Made by a program: the position numbers and the translations under genes
NCBI GenBank assembly: GCA_947625815.1
Contig: CANQPU010000002.1
Coordinates: 1 to 64,000, forward strand
DNA from: an uncultured Oscillospiraceae bacterium
GTDB taxonomy: Bacteria > Bacillota > Clostridia > Oscillospirales > Oscillospiraceae
Reading direction: 5' to 3'
DNA length: 64,000 nt
Notes under the pieces: generated by a model
What the model was told of the DNA's origin: nothing
The model's input: the letters and a program-made list of their open reading frames with translations, nothing else
The model's database searches: none
Shown: positions 47,617-55,880 of the stretch, in pieces
Numbering within the stretch: the first letter of the stretch is position 1
How the letters are laid out: each line of letters starts with the position of its first letter

Positions 47617-48443
47617 GACGTCTCCTTCTTTGCGAATTCCAGGTGTATCATGATCTCGTCGAGTGTGGCCTCACGCCCTCCGACGGCCCCCGTGACCAGG
47701 CCCTCAAAACCGCCCTTCACGGCCTTCGCGCCGATCGCCCGTGCCGCCCTGGCTTCCGCCAAAGAGGCAAACCGCTTGATCCGATACCGCCTCATCAACT
47801 CATCAAGCGGATCATCCGCAAGGAGCCTCCCGTCCGACAGATAGAGGATTTGATCGGCAGCGCGCATGAGGTCGGAGGTGATGTGCGTAGAAAACAACAC
47901 GGTAACGCCCTACTCCCTGAGGGAAAGGAGCGTATCGCAAAGATCCTCGCGCGAGAGGGGATCGAGGCCGCTTGTCGGTTCGTCCAGAAGGAGCAGTCTC
48001 GCGCCGTGAGACAGGGCGAGGGCCAGGGAAAATTTGATTTTCATGCCATCGGACAGCTCCCGCACCCGCTTGAAGAGAACAAGCGCGTATTCCCCGCAGC
48101 GGCGTTTGAACGCCTCTCCGTCCCAATGTGGATAAAAATGAGAGACGGTCCTTGCGACGGCGGAAAGAGGCTTGTTCGGATAGAAACGAAACCCGCCGCC
48201 AACATAGCCGATAAGCTCTTTGGCCGCCCCCTCATCCGCGGAAAAGTCCCTTCCGAACACCCTGACCGTGCCTTCGGATGAGATGAGCCCCATAACGGAT
48301 TTCAGCGTGGTGCTTTTTCCCGCGCCGTTCCGACCGATCAAGCCCGCGATCTGCCCCTCCTCAATCGAGAAGGAAAGATCCCGGAGCGTAAAATCCGGAT
48401 AGATCTTTTTCAGCCTTTCAACCTCGAGCGCGTACAAGATCAT
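47613..48443 (-). pseudogene. ABC transporter ATP-binding protein with internal stop
   Basis: From ATG 48443 the frame gives Walker A GRNGAGKSTT, signature LSDGMKIKFSLALAL and Walker B RLLLLDEPTSGLDP. It then hits TAG at 47910-47912 exactly where the family has LxxxGxTVLFSTH. The same frame continues GVTVLFSTHITSDLMRAADQI (H-loop) to 47613. A single nonsense change therefore separates the halves; without it the protein would be 276 aa, normal for the family. The Walker half alone could not finish the H-loop. Confidence 0.8.
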
Positions 48444-48658
48444 TTCTCCTCGCCTTTGACCTGCCTGACGGCATTCCAAAATGACTCTGCGTACGAAAAC
48501 GGTTGCAGAGCGATCCCCTGATTTTTGTCCGCCATAAGAAGAAGCGCATCCCCCGAATTGAGTGAAAACATGTCGCGGACTTCTTTCGGAATGACGATTT
48601 GACCCTTGGGACCGATTTTGACAGTGGCAAGATACTTGCCTTCGGGAAAGTTTTCCAT
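48440..48658 (-). CDS. AbrB/SpoVT-type transcriptional regulator
   Basis: 72 aa swapped-hairpin AbrB fold: YLATVKIGPKGQIVIPKEVRDMFSLNSGDALLLMADKNQGIAL. First gene of the ABC transporter operon, stop overlapping the ATPase start (ATGA). Probably represses its own promoter; an AAGTA-T-TACTT inverted repeat at 48672-48682 between promoter and gene is a candidate site. Confidence 0.88.
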   Translation of the reverse strand: MENFPEGKYLATVKIGPKGQIVIPKEVRDMFSLNSGDALLLMADKNQGIALQPFSYAESFWNAVRQVKGEEK

Positions 48659-48689
48659 AAGATGCTCCTAAAAGTATTACTTCTCTTAC

Positions 48690-48718
48690 ATTATAGACAA
48701 TTCACACCAACATGTCAA
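48690..48718 (-). promoter_or_regulatory. consensus promoter of the AbrB-ABC operon
   Basis: On minus: TTGACA, 17 nt, TATAAT, a perfect consensus. The stretch 48719-48928 upstream holds no gene or structure I can support. Confidence 0.88.
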
Positions 48719-48928
48719 GCAAAAACAGCAAAGGGACCGATAATCATTTCAACACGGCAGACCTATTATGCTCCTTTGTTTCATGAGTCTTTTCCCTCGA
48801 GGAGAGAGCTTGTCATAACACCCCCAGATAACCCTCCATAGAACCCTCCATCGCCGAAAATCTATACACGATTTTTACACGATAATCCCACACAATTCCG
48901 CCCAATCCGGCCCTATCTCACAAAACAC

Positions 48929-48975
48929 GAAAACGCCTGGAATTACTGACTTTTTCAGCAATTTCAGGCGTTTTC
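48929..48975 (-). terminator. tRNA-Ser(GGA) terminator
   Basis: 21-bp stem with two mismatches (GAAAACGCCTG...CAGGCGTTTTC), right after the tRNA on minus. Confidence 0.75.
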
Positions 48976-48978
48976 TTT

Positions 48979-49071
48979 TGGCGGAGAAGGAGGGATTCGA
49001 ACCCTCGAGGAGCTTTTGACCCCTACACGATTTCCAATCGTGCGCGCTCGACCAAGCTACGCGACTTCTCC
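48979..49071 (-). tRNA. tRNA-Ser(GGA)
   Basis: On minus: acceptor GGAGAAG/CTTCTCC, anticodon loop TTGGAAA (anticodon GGA), long variable arm GGGGTCAAAAGCTCCTC, T-loop GTTCGAATC, encoded CCA. Confidence 0.96.
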
Positions 49072-49107
49072 GTGCCAGGTTGAGTGATTTTTGACTCAAG
49101 CTTTGCT

Positions 49108-49136
49108 ATTATAGGGTATTTTTCCGCGGTTGTCAA
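49108..49136 (-). promoter_or_regulatory. tRNA-Ser(GGA) promoter
   Basis: On minus: TTGACA, 17 nt, TATAAT, perfect consensus. Confidence 0.88.
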
Positions 49137-49175
49137 GAGCTTTTTCCCCGGAGGAGAAAAATTTGCGATATCGGG

Positions 49176-49209
49176 GACCCGTCCGCCCCGCGGCGGGGCG
49201 GACGGGGTC
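49176..49209 (-). terminator. GC hairpin after proS
   Basis: About 14-bp stem GACCCGTCCGCCCC/GGGGCGGAC..GGGTC directly after the proS stop; the T-rich part comes only about 20 nt later on minus. Confidence 0.5.
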
Positions 49210-49214
49210 GGTTG

Positions 49215-50648
49215 TCAATAGGCCACGCCCCAGATGACCATCTGCTTGGCGGGCCTGCCGCACACCGGGCAGGTGTCGCCGATATGGTGCTGCTCGAAGG
49301 GGATGCAGCGGCTGGTGACGCCGGCCTGCTCCTTCATTTTGACCTCGCACGCCTCGTCGCCGCACCACATCATCCGGGCAAAGCCGCCTCTGGCGCACCC
49401 GTCCCGGACCTCCTCCACGCTGTGGGCGTCGAAGGTGTTCTCCTGCAGGTTTTTGATGGCCTTTTCGTACATCTCCCTCTGCACGTCCTCCAAAATCCCC
49501 TTGACCGCATCGGACACGCCCTCCAGGGGGAGGGTCAGCTTCTCGCCGCCGGTGCGCTTGGCCGCCACGCAGACGCCGCCCTCGATGTCCCGGGGCCCCA
49601 GCTCCAGCCGGACGGGGACGCCCTTCATCTCATACTGCGCCGCCTTCCAGCCCATGGACTGGTCGGTAAGATCGATGTCCGCCCGGATGCCGGCGGCCCT
49701 GAGGGTCTCCAGCAGCTTCTCCGCCGCCTCCTGCACGCCCTCCTTGTGCATGGCCACGGGGATGACGATGACCTGGGTGGGGGCGATCTTCGGGGGCAGG
49801 ACCAGGCCGGAATTGTCGCCGTGGGTCATGATGATGCCGCCGATCATGCGGGTGGACACGCCCCAGCTGGTCTGGAAGGGGTGGTGGAGCTGGTTGTCAC
49901 GCCCCGTGTAGGTGATGTCAAAGGCTCTGGCGAAGCCGTCGCCGAAGTAGTGGCTGGTGCCGCCCTGGAGGGCCTTGTGGTCGTGCATCATGCACTCCAC
50001 GGTATAGGTCTCCTCCGCGCCGTTGAACTTCTCCTTGTCGGTCTTGCGGCCCCGGATGACGGGCATGGCCAGCACGTTCTCCATAAAGTCGGCGTAGACA
50101 TTGAGCATCTGCTGGGTCTCGGCCCGGGCCTCCTCCTCGCTGGCGTGCATGGTGTGGCCCTCCTGCCAGAGGAACTCCCGGTGCCGGAGGAAGGGACGGC
50201 TGGTCTTCTCCCAGCGCAGAACACTGCACCACTGGTTATAGAGCTTGGGCAGGTCCCGCCAGGAGTGGATGATATTTTTGTAGTGCTCGCAGAAAAGGGT
50301 CTCGCTGGTGGGCCGGATGCAATAGCGCTCGTCCAGCTTGTCCGAGCCCCCCATGGTCACCCAGGCACACTCGGGGGCGAAGCCCTCCACGTGGTCCTTC
50401 TCCTTTTGCAGGAGGCTCTCGGGGATCAGCATGGGCAGGTACACGTTCTGGTGGCCCAGCTTTTTGAATTCCTCGTCCAGAATGTGCTGGATGTTCTCCC
50501 AGATGGCGTAGCCGTAGGGGCGGTAGATGAACATGCCCTTGATGGAGGAGTAGTCGATGAGCTCCGCCTTGGTGCACACGTCGGTGTACCATTGGGTGAA
50601 GTCCACGTCCATATCGGTGATCTGTTCGACCTTCTTTTCTTTAGCCAT
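49215..50648 (-). CDS. proS: prolyl-tRNA synthetase, archaeal/eukaryal type
   Basis: 477 aa, the short class without the bacterial INS editing domain. MKGxFIYRPYGYAIWENIQ, YCIRPTSETLFCEHY (class II motif region), VLRWEKTSRPFLRHREFLWQEGHT (motif 2), and GVSTRMIGGIIMTHGD (motif 3). The C-terminal zinc-like part has Cys in MMWCGDEAC and CPVCGRPAKQMVIWGVAY, with the typical final Tyr. It charges tRNA-Pro. Confidence 0.97.
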   Translation of the reverse strand: MAKEKKVEQITDMDVDFTQWYTDVCTKAELIDYSSIKGMFIYRPYGYAIWENIQHILDEEFKKLGHQNVYLPMLIPESLLQKEKDHVEGFAPECAWVTMGGSDKLDERYCIRPTSETLFCEHYKNIIHSWRDLPKLYNQWCSVLRWEKTSRPFLRHREFLWQEGHTMHASEEEARAETQQMLNVYADFMENVLAMPVIRGRKTDKEKFNGAEETYTVECMMHDHKALQGGTSHYFGDGFARAFDITYTGRDNQLHHPFQTSWGVSTRMIGGIIMTHGDNSGLVLPPKIAPTQVIVIPVAMHKEGVQEAAEKLLETLRAAGIRADIDLTDQSMGWKAAQYEMKGVPVRLELGPRDIEGGVCVAAKRTGGEKLTLPLEGVSDAVKGILEDVQREMYEKAIKNLQENTFDAHSVEEVRDGCARGGFARMMWCGDEACEVKMKEQAGVTSRCIPFEQHHIGDTCPVCGRPAKQMVIWGVAY

Positions 50649-50686
50649 AGATAAGACTCCTGTTTTTGAGAATCAGTCCTTATATT

Positions 50687-51727
50687 TTAAGCGTTGGAGC
50701 CAAGGTTGTCAAGAATTTTGAGCAATTCCTCCACATCCGACCGCGTCGTGGCCCAGCTGGCGGCCAGGCGTATGACGGAGCTCTCTTCGTCATACCGCTC
50801 CCAGAAGGAGAACGCCACCCGGTCGGAGAGCCTTTCCAGCAGGGAGTTTTCCAGGATGGGGAACTGCTGGTTGGTGGGGGAGTCGATAAAAAGCCGAATG
50901 CCCCGGGCCAGAAGGCCCGCCTTCAGCTCCATGGCCAGCTCCACGGCGGTTTTCCCGATTGCATAATAGAGCCCGTCCTCAAAGAGCGCCTCGAACTGCG
51001 CCCCGCAAAGCCGCCCCTTGGCCAAAAGCGCCCCCCGCTGCTTGATGAGCGTCAAAAACCGCTCCGGCGCGCCCTTGGGGAAGACCAGCGCCTCCCCGCA
51101 CAGCGCCCCGCATTTGGTCCCGCCGATGTAAAATACGTCGCAAAGCTCCGCGATGTCCGGGAGCGTCACGTCGGCGCCGCAGGCAAGGGCGCAGGCCAGC
51201 CGCGCCCCGTCCAGATAGAGGGGAATGGCAAAGCTTTTACATATGTCAGAGATCTCCCGGAGCTCCCGGAGGGTGTAGACGGTCCCGTACTCGGTGGGGT
51301 GGGAGACGTATACCATGCCGGGAAAGACCATGTGCTCGTGGTTGGGGTCGGCGTAGAACGCCTCCAGGGACCGGCGCAGCAGGCCGGGGTCGAACTTTCC
51401 GTCGCGCGGGGCAAGGGGGAGGACCTTGTGGCCGGTGAATTCCACCGCCCCGGCCTCATGACACTGGATGTGTCCGGTCCCGGCGGCGTATACCCCCTCC
51501 CAGGGGCGCAGGAGCCCCCCAATGGCCACGGCGTTGGTCTGGGTGCCGCCGGCCAGAAAGAAGACGTCCGCCTCCGGCGCGCGGCAGGCCTCCCGGATGA
51601 GCCGCCGGGCGTTCAGCGAATATTCGTCCGCCCCGTAGCCGGGCTGTGGGACAAGGTTCGTCTCGCCCAGGCGCCGCAGCACGTCCGGGTGGGCGCCGTG
51701 GGAGTAGTCGTTCTCAAAAAACAGCAT
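50687..51727 (-). CDS. threonine aldolase family PLP lyase
   Basis: 346 aa from ATG 51727 (MLFFENDYSHGAHPDVLRRL) with GGAGGCGAG upstream. PLP Lys in YIGGTKCGALCGEAL, VSHPTEYGTVYTLREL, and YLDGARLACAL are threonine-aldolase/beta-eliminating lyase marks. It probably splits L-threonine or related beta-hydroxy amino acids to glycine and an aldehyde. Other substrates are possible. Confidence 0.87.
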   Translation of the reverse strand: MLFFENDYSHGAHPDVLRRLGETNLVPQPGYGADEYSLNARRLIREACRAPEADVFFLAGGTQTNAVAIGGLLRPWEGVYAAGTGHIQCHEAGAVEFTGHKVLPLAPRDGKFDPGLLRRSLEAFYADPNHEHMVFPGMVYVSHPTEYGTVYTLRELREISDICKSFAIPLYLDGARLACALACGADVTLPDIAELCDVFYIGGTKCGALCGEALVFPKGAPERFLTLIKQRGALLAKGRLCGAQFEALFEDGLYYAIGKTAVELAMELKAGLLARGIRLFIDSPTNQQFPILENSLLERLSDRVAFSFWERYDEESSVIRLAASWATTRSDVEELLKILDNLGSNA

Positions 51728-51777
51728 GGGCTCGCCTCCGTTCCGGACAGAGGGCCCGGTATTTCCCGGGCCCCGGA

Positions 51778-52563
51778 TCATTTTTTGAACAGGTCCCCTA
51801 GAGAGCCGGGGAGCCCGGACCCTTCAAAGACCAGGTCGAGGAGGGACTCCCACTCCTCCGGGTTGTCCACATAATATTTGGGGCAGATCTTGCCGGTGAC
51901 GTCATAGTGCCGGATGACGTCCTCCCGGTCAAGATCATAGAGCCGGCAAAGCCATTGGAGGAGCTTCACCAGGGACTCCACCGTCTCGTCGTTGAATTTG
52001 CCGGCCTCGTCCGGGTGGCAGACCTCGATGGCGATGGAGTAGGAGTTGGCCGAGCTTGAACAGTAGGACCACTCGTTCAGGGGCACGCACTGGATGATCT
52101 CCCCCTCCAGCCCCACCACGAAATGACTGCTGGCGGAGGTCTCGTGGGTCTTGGCCAGGTTGGCGAAATAATTCCGGTTCTGCTTGGCGGTGGTGCCCGG
52201 GTTGCCCACATAGTGGACCACCAGGGCGGTGACCTCCTCCAGCTCGGTGCCGGGACGGGAGTATTCGTTCAGCGGCAGAAGATCCTGGGTGATCCACGCG
52301 GGGATCTCCGCCTCGCCCGGATCCGTTTTGTCGGTCAGGGACAGGTCGTCCCTGTCCTTTTCCCGCTGTCCGCCGGGGCCGCCTGCCCGTCGGGACAGGA
52401 TCACCGCGGCCGCCGTGGCGCCGATAAACAGCGCCAGCACGGCCACGAGGGCCGTGATCTTCCGGCGGTGGGCCTTCCGGCGGGCTATGGCCGCCAGCTG
52501 GCGGCGGTAGAGCTCGTCCTCCCGGGCGGCCTGACGTAAATATTCTTCTTCGATCCTGTTCAT
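51778..52563 (-). CDS. membrane-anchored N-acetylmuramoyl-L-alanine amidase (amidase_2)
   Basis: 261 aa. A cytoplasmic N-terminus rich in Arg/Glu precedes one membrane helix (about 38-58, ALVAVLALFIGATAAAVIL). The outer amidase_2/PGRP domain has zinc His in ALVVHYVGNPG, SSHFVVGLEGEIIQCVPLNEWSY, SIAIEVCHPDE, and DVIRHYDVTGKICP (second His and catalytic segment). It cleaves the MurNAc-L-Ala bond in peptidoglycan. Start ATG 52563 with AGGTGG. A TATAAT lies at 52607-52612 on minus. Confidence 0.88.
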   Translation of the reverse strand: MNRIEEEYLRQAAREDELYRRQLAAIARRKAHRRKITALVAVLALFIGATAAAVILSRRAGGPGGQREKDRDDLSLTDKTDPGEAEIPAWITQDLLPLNEYSRPGTELEEVTALVVHYVGNPGTTAKQNRNYFANLAKTHETSASSHFVVGLEGEIIQCVPLNEWSYCSSSANSYSIAIEVCHPDEAGKFNDETVESLVKLLQWLCRLYDLDREDVIRHYDVTGKICPKYYVDNPEEWESLLDLVFEGSGLPGSLGDLFKK

Positions 52564-52652
52564 CCGATCCACCTCTTGCCCGGGCGCGGCGCCCGTTTTC
52601 AACAAGATTATACGTCACAAATGTATCAAAGGGGCATCATCCGGCGCTTTTT

Positions 52653-53480
52653 TCAAAGGGACAGGGAGGAGCCCTCCCTGACGCGCAGCTCCCAGAAGGC
52701 CACCGCCGCCGCGGCGGAGACGTTCAGCGAGTCCACCCCGTGGGCCATGGGTATTTTCAGGGTGTAGTCACAAAGCGCGACGGTCCCGTCCTCCAGCCCC
52801 GTGCCCTCGCTGCCCAGGAGCATGGCCAGCCGCGGCTCCCCCTTGGGCGCGGGGTGATCGATGGGCAGGGACCGGTCCGTCAGGGCGAGAGCCGCCGTTT
52901 TGAAGCCCCTTTCCCGCAAAAGCGCGAAGCCCCTCTCCGGCCAGCCCTCCAGATAGGTCCAGGGCACCTGGAAAACGGCCCCCATGCTCACCCGGATGCT
53001 CCGCCGGTTAAAGGGGTCGCAGCAGGTGGGGGAGAGGAGCAGGGCGTCCATCCCCAGCGCCGCCGCGGAGCGGAAGACGGCGCCGATATTGGTGGAGTCC
53101 ACCACCCCCTCCATCACCGCCACCCGCCGGGAGACGCGGAGGAGCTCGTCGGGGGCGGGGAGCCCCGGCCGGGCCATGGCGCACAGCACCCCCCGGGTCA
53201 GCGCGTAGCCGGTGAGGGAACGGAGGACCTCCCGGTCCCCGGTGTAAAGGGGCACATCACCGCACCGGGCGATGACGCCCGCCCCGTCTCCGGTGATGTG
53301 CCGCCGCTCCATGAGCAGGGACACGGGCCTGAGCCCAGCGTCCAGCGCCGTATGGATGACCTTGGGGCTTTCCACGATGATAAGGGCGCTCTCCGGGTCG
53401 ATCCGGGAGCGCAGCTGCGCCTCCGTGAGCTTGGCGTAGGGCGCGAGCTCCGGGGCGGTGATATCGGTGATCTCGATCAT
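52653..53480 (-). CDS. SpoU/TrmH family RNA 2'-O-methyltransferase
   Basis: 275 aa. N-terminal substrate-binding domain (LIIVESPKVIHTALDAGLRPVSLL). SPOUT domain with motif 1 VVDSTNIGAVFRSAAALGMDALLLSP, motif 2 LAMLLGSEGTGL and motif 3 IPMAHGVDSLNVSAAAAV, which form the knotted SAM site. Likely an rRNA or tRNA ribose methylase; the exact target is unknown. Divergent from the M20 gene. Confidence 0.9.
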   Translation of the reverse strand: MIEITDITAPELAPYAKLTEAQLRSRIDPESALIIVESPKVIHTALDAGLRPVSLLMERRHITGDGAGVIARCGDVPLYTGDREVLRSLTGYALTRGVLCAMARPGLPAPDELLRVSRRVAVMEGVVDSTNIGAVFRSAAALGMDALLLSPTCCDPFNRRSIRVSMGAVFQVPWTYLEGWPERGFALLRERGFKTAALALTDRSLPIDHPAPKGEPRLAMLLGSEGTGLEDGTVALCDYTLKIPMAHGVDSLNVSAAAAVAFWELRVREGSSLSL

Positions 53481-53501
53481 GGCACTCTCCTCTTTGTAAA
53501 A

Positions 53502-53530
53502 ATTTTATCACTGAGCCCCTTTCAAGTCAA
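53502..53530 (-). promoter_or_regulatory. promoter of the SpoU methylase gene
   Basis: On minus: TTGACT, 17 nt, TAAAAT. It sits back to back with the M20 promoter. Confidence 0.75.
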
Positions 53531-53548
53531 CTTTATTTGATGTATAAT
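53520..53548 (+). promoter_or_regulatory. promoter of the M20 hydrolase gene
   Basis: TTTCAA, 17 nt, TATAAT (53543-53548). The -10 is perfect. It overlaps the divergent promoter by 11 nt, so the two may compete. Confidence 0.55.
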
Positions 53549-53576
53549 AGGAAAAAACAAACAGGGAGGGATCGCT

Positions 53577-54755
53577 TTGAACGAATTTGAAAGGGCGCTC
53601 GAGCTGAAGGAGGAAACCGTCCTGAACCGCCGGTTTTTCCATCAGAACGCCGAGTGCGGGGTCCACATGCCCAAAGCCGTGGAGTATGTGACGGCGAAGC
53701 TCAGGGAGTACGGCCTCGCCCCCCGCGCCCTGGGGGAGGGAGTCACGGCCACGCTGGGCCACGGCGGACCGGTGCTGCTCCTGCGCGCCGATATGGACGC
53801 CCTGCCCATGCCGGAGGAGTCGGGACTGCCCTTCGCCTGTCCCACGGGCACGGAGGCCCACGCCTGCGGCCACGACTGCCACGCGGCCATGCTCCTCACC
53901 GCGGCCAGGATGCTCCGGGAGAGGGAGCAGGACCTGCGCGGCACCGTGAAATTCATGTTCCAGCCGGGAGAGGAGACCTTTGAGGGGAGCAGGAACATGA
54001 TAGACGCCGGGATCCTCGGCGATCCCGTCCCCGAGGCGGCCCTGGCCTTCCACACCGGCCCCGGCAAGCTTCCGGTGGGCCTGGTGATGTACAACGACGC
54101 CACCACCATGATGTTCTCCACCGACATCTTCCGCATCGACATCCGGGGCCGGGGCGGCCACGGGGCCTATCCCCACACCGCCGTGGACCCCATCAACATC
54201 GGCGTCCACATACACCTGGGCCTTCAGGAGCTGATCGCCCGGGAGTCCGACCCCCAGAAATCCACGCTCCTGACCGTGGGCCATTTTGAGGCCGGCTCCA
54301 CCGCCAACATCATCCCGGACACCGCCATTTTGGAGGGGACCATCCGCACCAACGACCGGGAGGCCCGGGACAAGCTCCTGCGCCGCATCAAGGAGCTCTC
54401 CGGCGGTATCGCGGCGGCTTACGGCGGCCAGGCGGAGTGCGTCATCGTCCGGGGCGTCCCGCCCCTGGTGTGCGACGGCCAGGTGGTGCGGGAGATGGTG
54501 GGATATATCCGCGAGATGGAGATCCCCGGCTTCGCCGAGTACCGGGGCATCGCCTCCAGCGCCTCCGAGGATTTCGCACTGGTGGCCGAGCGGGTGCCCA
54601 CGGCGTTCATCTATCTCGCCTCCGGCTTTGCCGACGAGCGCGGCGACGCCCCGGCCCACAACCCCAAGGTCATGTTCAACGAGGACGTCCTCCCCGTGGG
54701 CGCCGCGTGCCTGACCCATTGCGCCATAAGATGGCTGGAGGAGCGGGGAAAATAA
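53577..54755 (+). CDS. M20 family amidohydrolase (hippurate/N-acyl-amino acid hydrolase type)
   Basis: 392 aa. LLLRADMDALPMPEE, HACGHDCHAAMLLTAARML and FMFQPGEETFEG supply the metal ligands and catalytic Glu. The dimerisation domain (about 180-300) has RGRGGHGAYPHTAVDPI. The late SSASEDFALVAERVP closes the site. It removes acyl groups from N-acyl amino acids or related amides. TTG start, 6 nt after GGGAGG. Confidence 0.9.
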   Translation: MNEFERALELKEETVLNRRFFHQNAECGVHMPKAVEYVTAKLREYGLAPRALGEGVTATLGHGGPVLLLRADMDALPMPEESGLPFACPTGTEAHACGHDCHAAMLLTAARMLREREQDLRGTVKFMFQPGEETFEGSRNMIDAGILGDPVPEAALAFHTGPGKLPVGLVMYNDATTMMFSTDIFRIDIRGRGGHGAYPHTAVDPINIGVHIHLGLQELIARESDPQKSTLLTVGHFEAGSTANIIPDTAILEGTIRTNDREARDKLLRRIKELSGGIAAAYGGQAECVIVRGVPPLVCDGQVVREMVGYIREMEIPGFAEYRGIASSASEDFALVAERVPTAFIYLASGFADERGDAPAHNPKVMFNEDVLPVGAACLTHCAIRWLEERGK

Positions 54756-54790
54756 TAATCCCGGCAAATCACCGGCACCATACATATACG

Positions 54791-54823
54791 AAAGGAAGGG
54801 AGCGATCATCGCTCCCTTCCTTT
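54791..54823 (+). terminator. hairpin terminator of the M20 gene
   Basis: 16-bp arms AAAGGAAGGGAGCGAT/ATCGCTCCCTTCCTTT with only short T-runs; it could serve both strands. Confidence 0.6.
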
Positions 54824-54873
54824 CATATGGCCTTTTTCAAAGGCTTTGCCGCCGCGTGGGCGAAAATCCGCCG

Positions 54874-55629
54874 TCAGAAGCCGGCGGGTCCGGCGCCCGT
54901 CACCTGGATACCGGCGGCACGGCGGTCCAGCTCCACAAAGGCGGCGGTGAGGAAGGCGGTGCTGGTGGGGCGCGCGGGGAAGTCCTGCCCCAGGAGCGCC
55001 GCGAACACCGGGCGGCCGGACCGCGCCCAGGCGTCCTCTATGGCACGGCGGATCTGCCGCTCCACGCAGGGGGCGGAGGTGCCGACCCTCCGGGCAATGT
55101 CCGGATAGAGGGCCTTCGTCACCGCCCGGAGCCGCGACGGGTCGTCAGATATCAGCTCCATGGCCGCGCACAGACAGGCAAAGCCCCGCAGGTTCACGGA
55201 GACGCCCAGCGCCTCAAAGAGTCTGGCGGCCGCCAGTCCCACCCCGCGCGGGCACGTCCGTCCCGTGTCTGCCCTGCGCCCGGCAAGGGAACAGGCCGTG
55301 CGGACCAGGGGGACCGCGTCACACGGCTTTAATACAAAAAGCGCCGCGCCCAGCTGGGCCGCCGCGTCAATGGCCGCCTGATACGAGAAGGAGGATACCG
55401 CCACGCACAGGGGCCGCCGGGTCTTCCCCGGCGCGAGGACGGCGTCAAGAAGGCTCAGACCGTCCATGCCGGAGAGCGTCAGGGAGCATATGAGCACGTC
55501 GGCGCGGCATACGCGGACCATCCGCTCGGCCTCGAACCCATCCGGAGTGACCCCGAGGAGCTCCGCCCGCCCGTCGGCGGCAATGGCGGCGGCAAGCTGG
55601 GCACAGAAGCCCAGGTCGCTGTCCGCCAC
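54874..55629 (-). CDS. degenerate Spo0A-like response regulator
   Basis: 251 aa or more. The N-terminal half is a receiver fold (acidic DSD near the start, MDGLSLLDAVL, Lys101 in FVLKPCD). However, the phospho-acceptor position in DVLICSLTLSGMDG is Ser49, not Asp. The C-terminal half (about 135-235) is a Spo0A_C domain: LGVSVNLRGFACLCAAMELI, RAVTKALYPDIARRVGT, ERQIRRAIEDAWARSG. The GTG given starts inside the receiver fold. The best ribosome-binding site (AAGGAGG) instead points to an in-frame AUA at 55653, which would add ISEKLRFV. Confidence 0.8.
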   Translation of the reverse strand: MADSDLGFCAQLAAAIAADGRAELLGVTPDGFEAERMVRVCRADVLICSLTLSGMDGLSLLDAVLAPGKTRRPLCVAVSSFSYQAAIDAAAQLGAALFVLKPCDAVPLVRTACSLAGRRADTGRTCPRGVGLAAARLFEALGVSVNLRGFACLCAAMELISDDPSRLRAVTKALYPDIARRVGTSAPCVERQIRRAIEDAWARSGRPVFAALLGQDFPARPTSTAFLTAAFVELDRRAAGIQVTGAGPAGF

Positions 55630-55674
55630 GACAAACCGCAGTTTTTCGCTTATAAGACCGCCTCCTTTTTCTGG

Positions 55675-55703
55675 ATTATATGTCAGAAAAGAAGAAAATT
55701 CAA
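55675..55703 (-). promoter_or_regulatory. promoter of the Spo0A-like gene
   Basis: On minus: TTGAAT, 17 nt, TATAAT, just before the AAGGAGG site. Between here and the tpiA hairpin (55704-55847) nothing else is seen. Confidence 0.75.
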
Positions 55704-55847
55704 GACGTAAAATCGGAAAAGTCCTGTTTTTTGCAGGGACAGGCGCCCCGGAGGCCCCTTTCGCTTTTCGCCGCGCCCCTGCCAGGATCCCGCCCGGTCA
55801 AAATCGCGCAGGACTGTCTGGAAGACCGAATAGCCCCGCAGACAGTT

Positions 55848-55876
55848 TTACCGGGCCGCCGAAGGCGGCCCGGTAA
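55848..55876 (-). terminator. hairpin after tpiA
   Basis: Perfect 13-bp stem TTACCGGGCCGCC/GGCGGCCCGGTAA, loop GAA. There is no long T-run, so strength is uncertain. Confidence 0.6.
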
Positions 55877-55880
55877 GGGT

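Noticed and set aside
48875-49099. 74-codon minus ORF over tRNA-Ser(GGA)
   Set aside because: It covers the tRNA and its terminator and is not coding.
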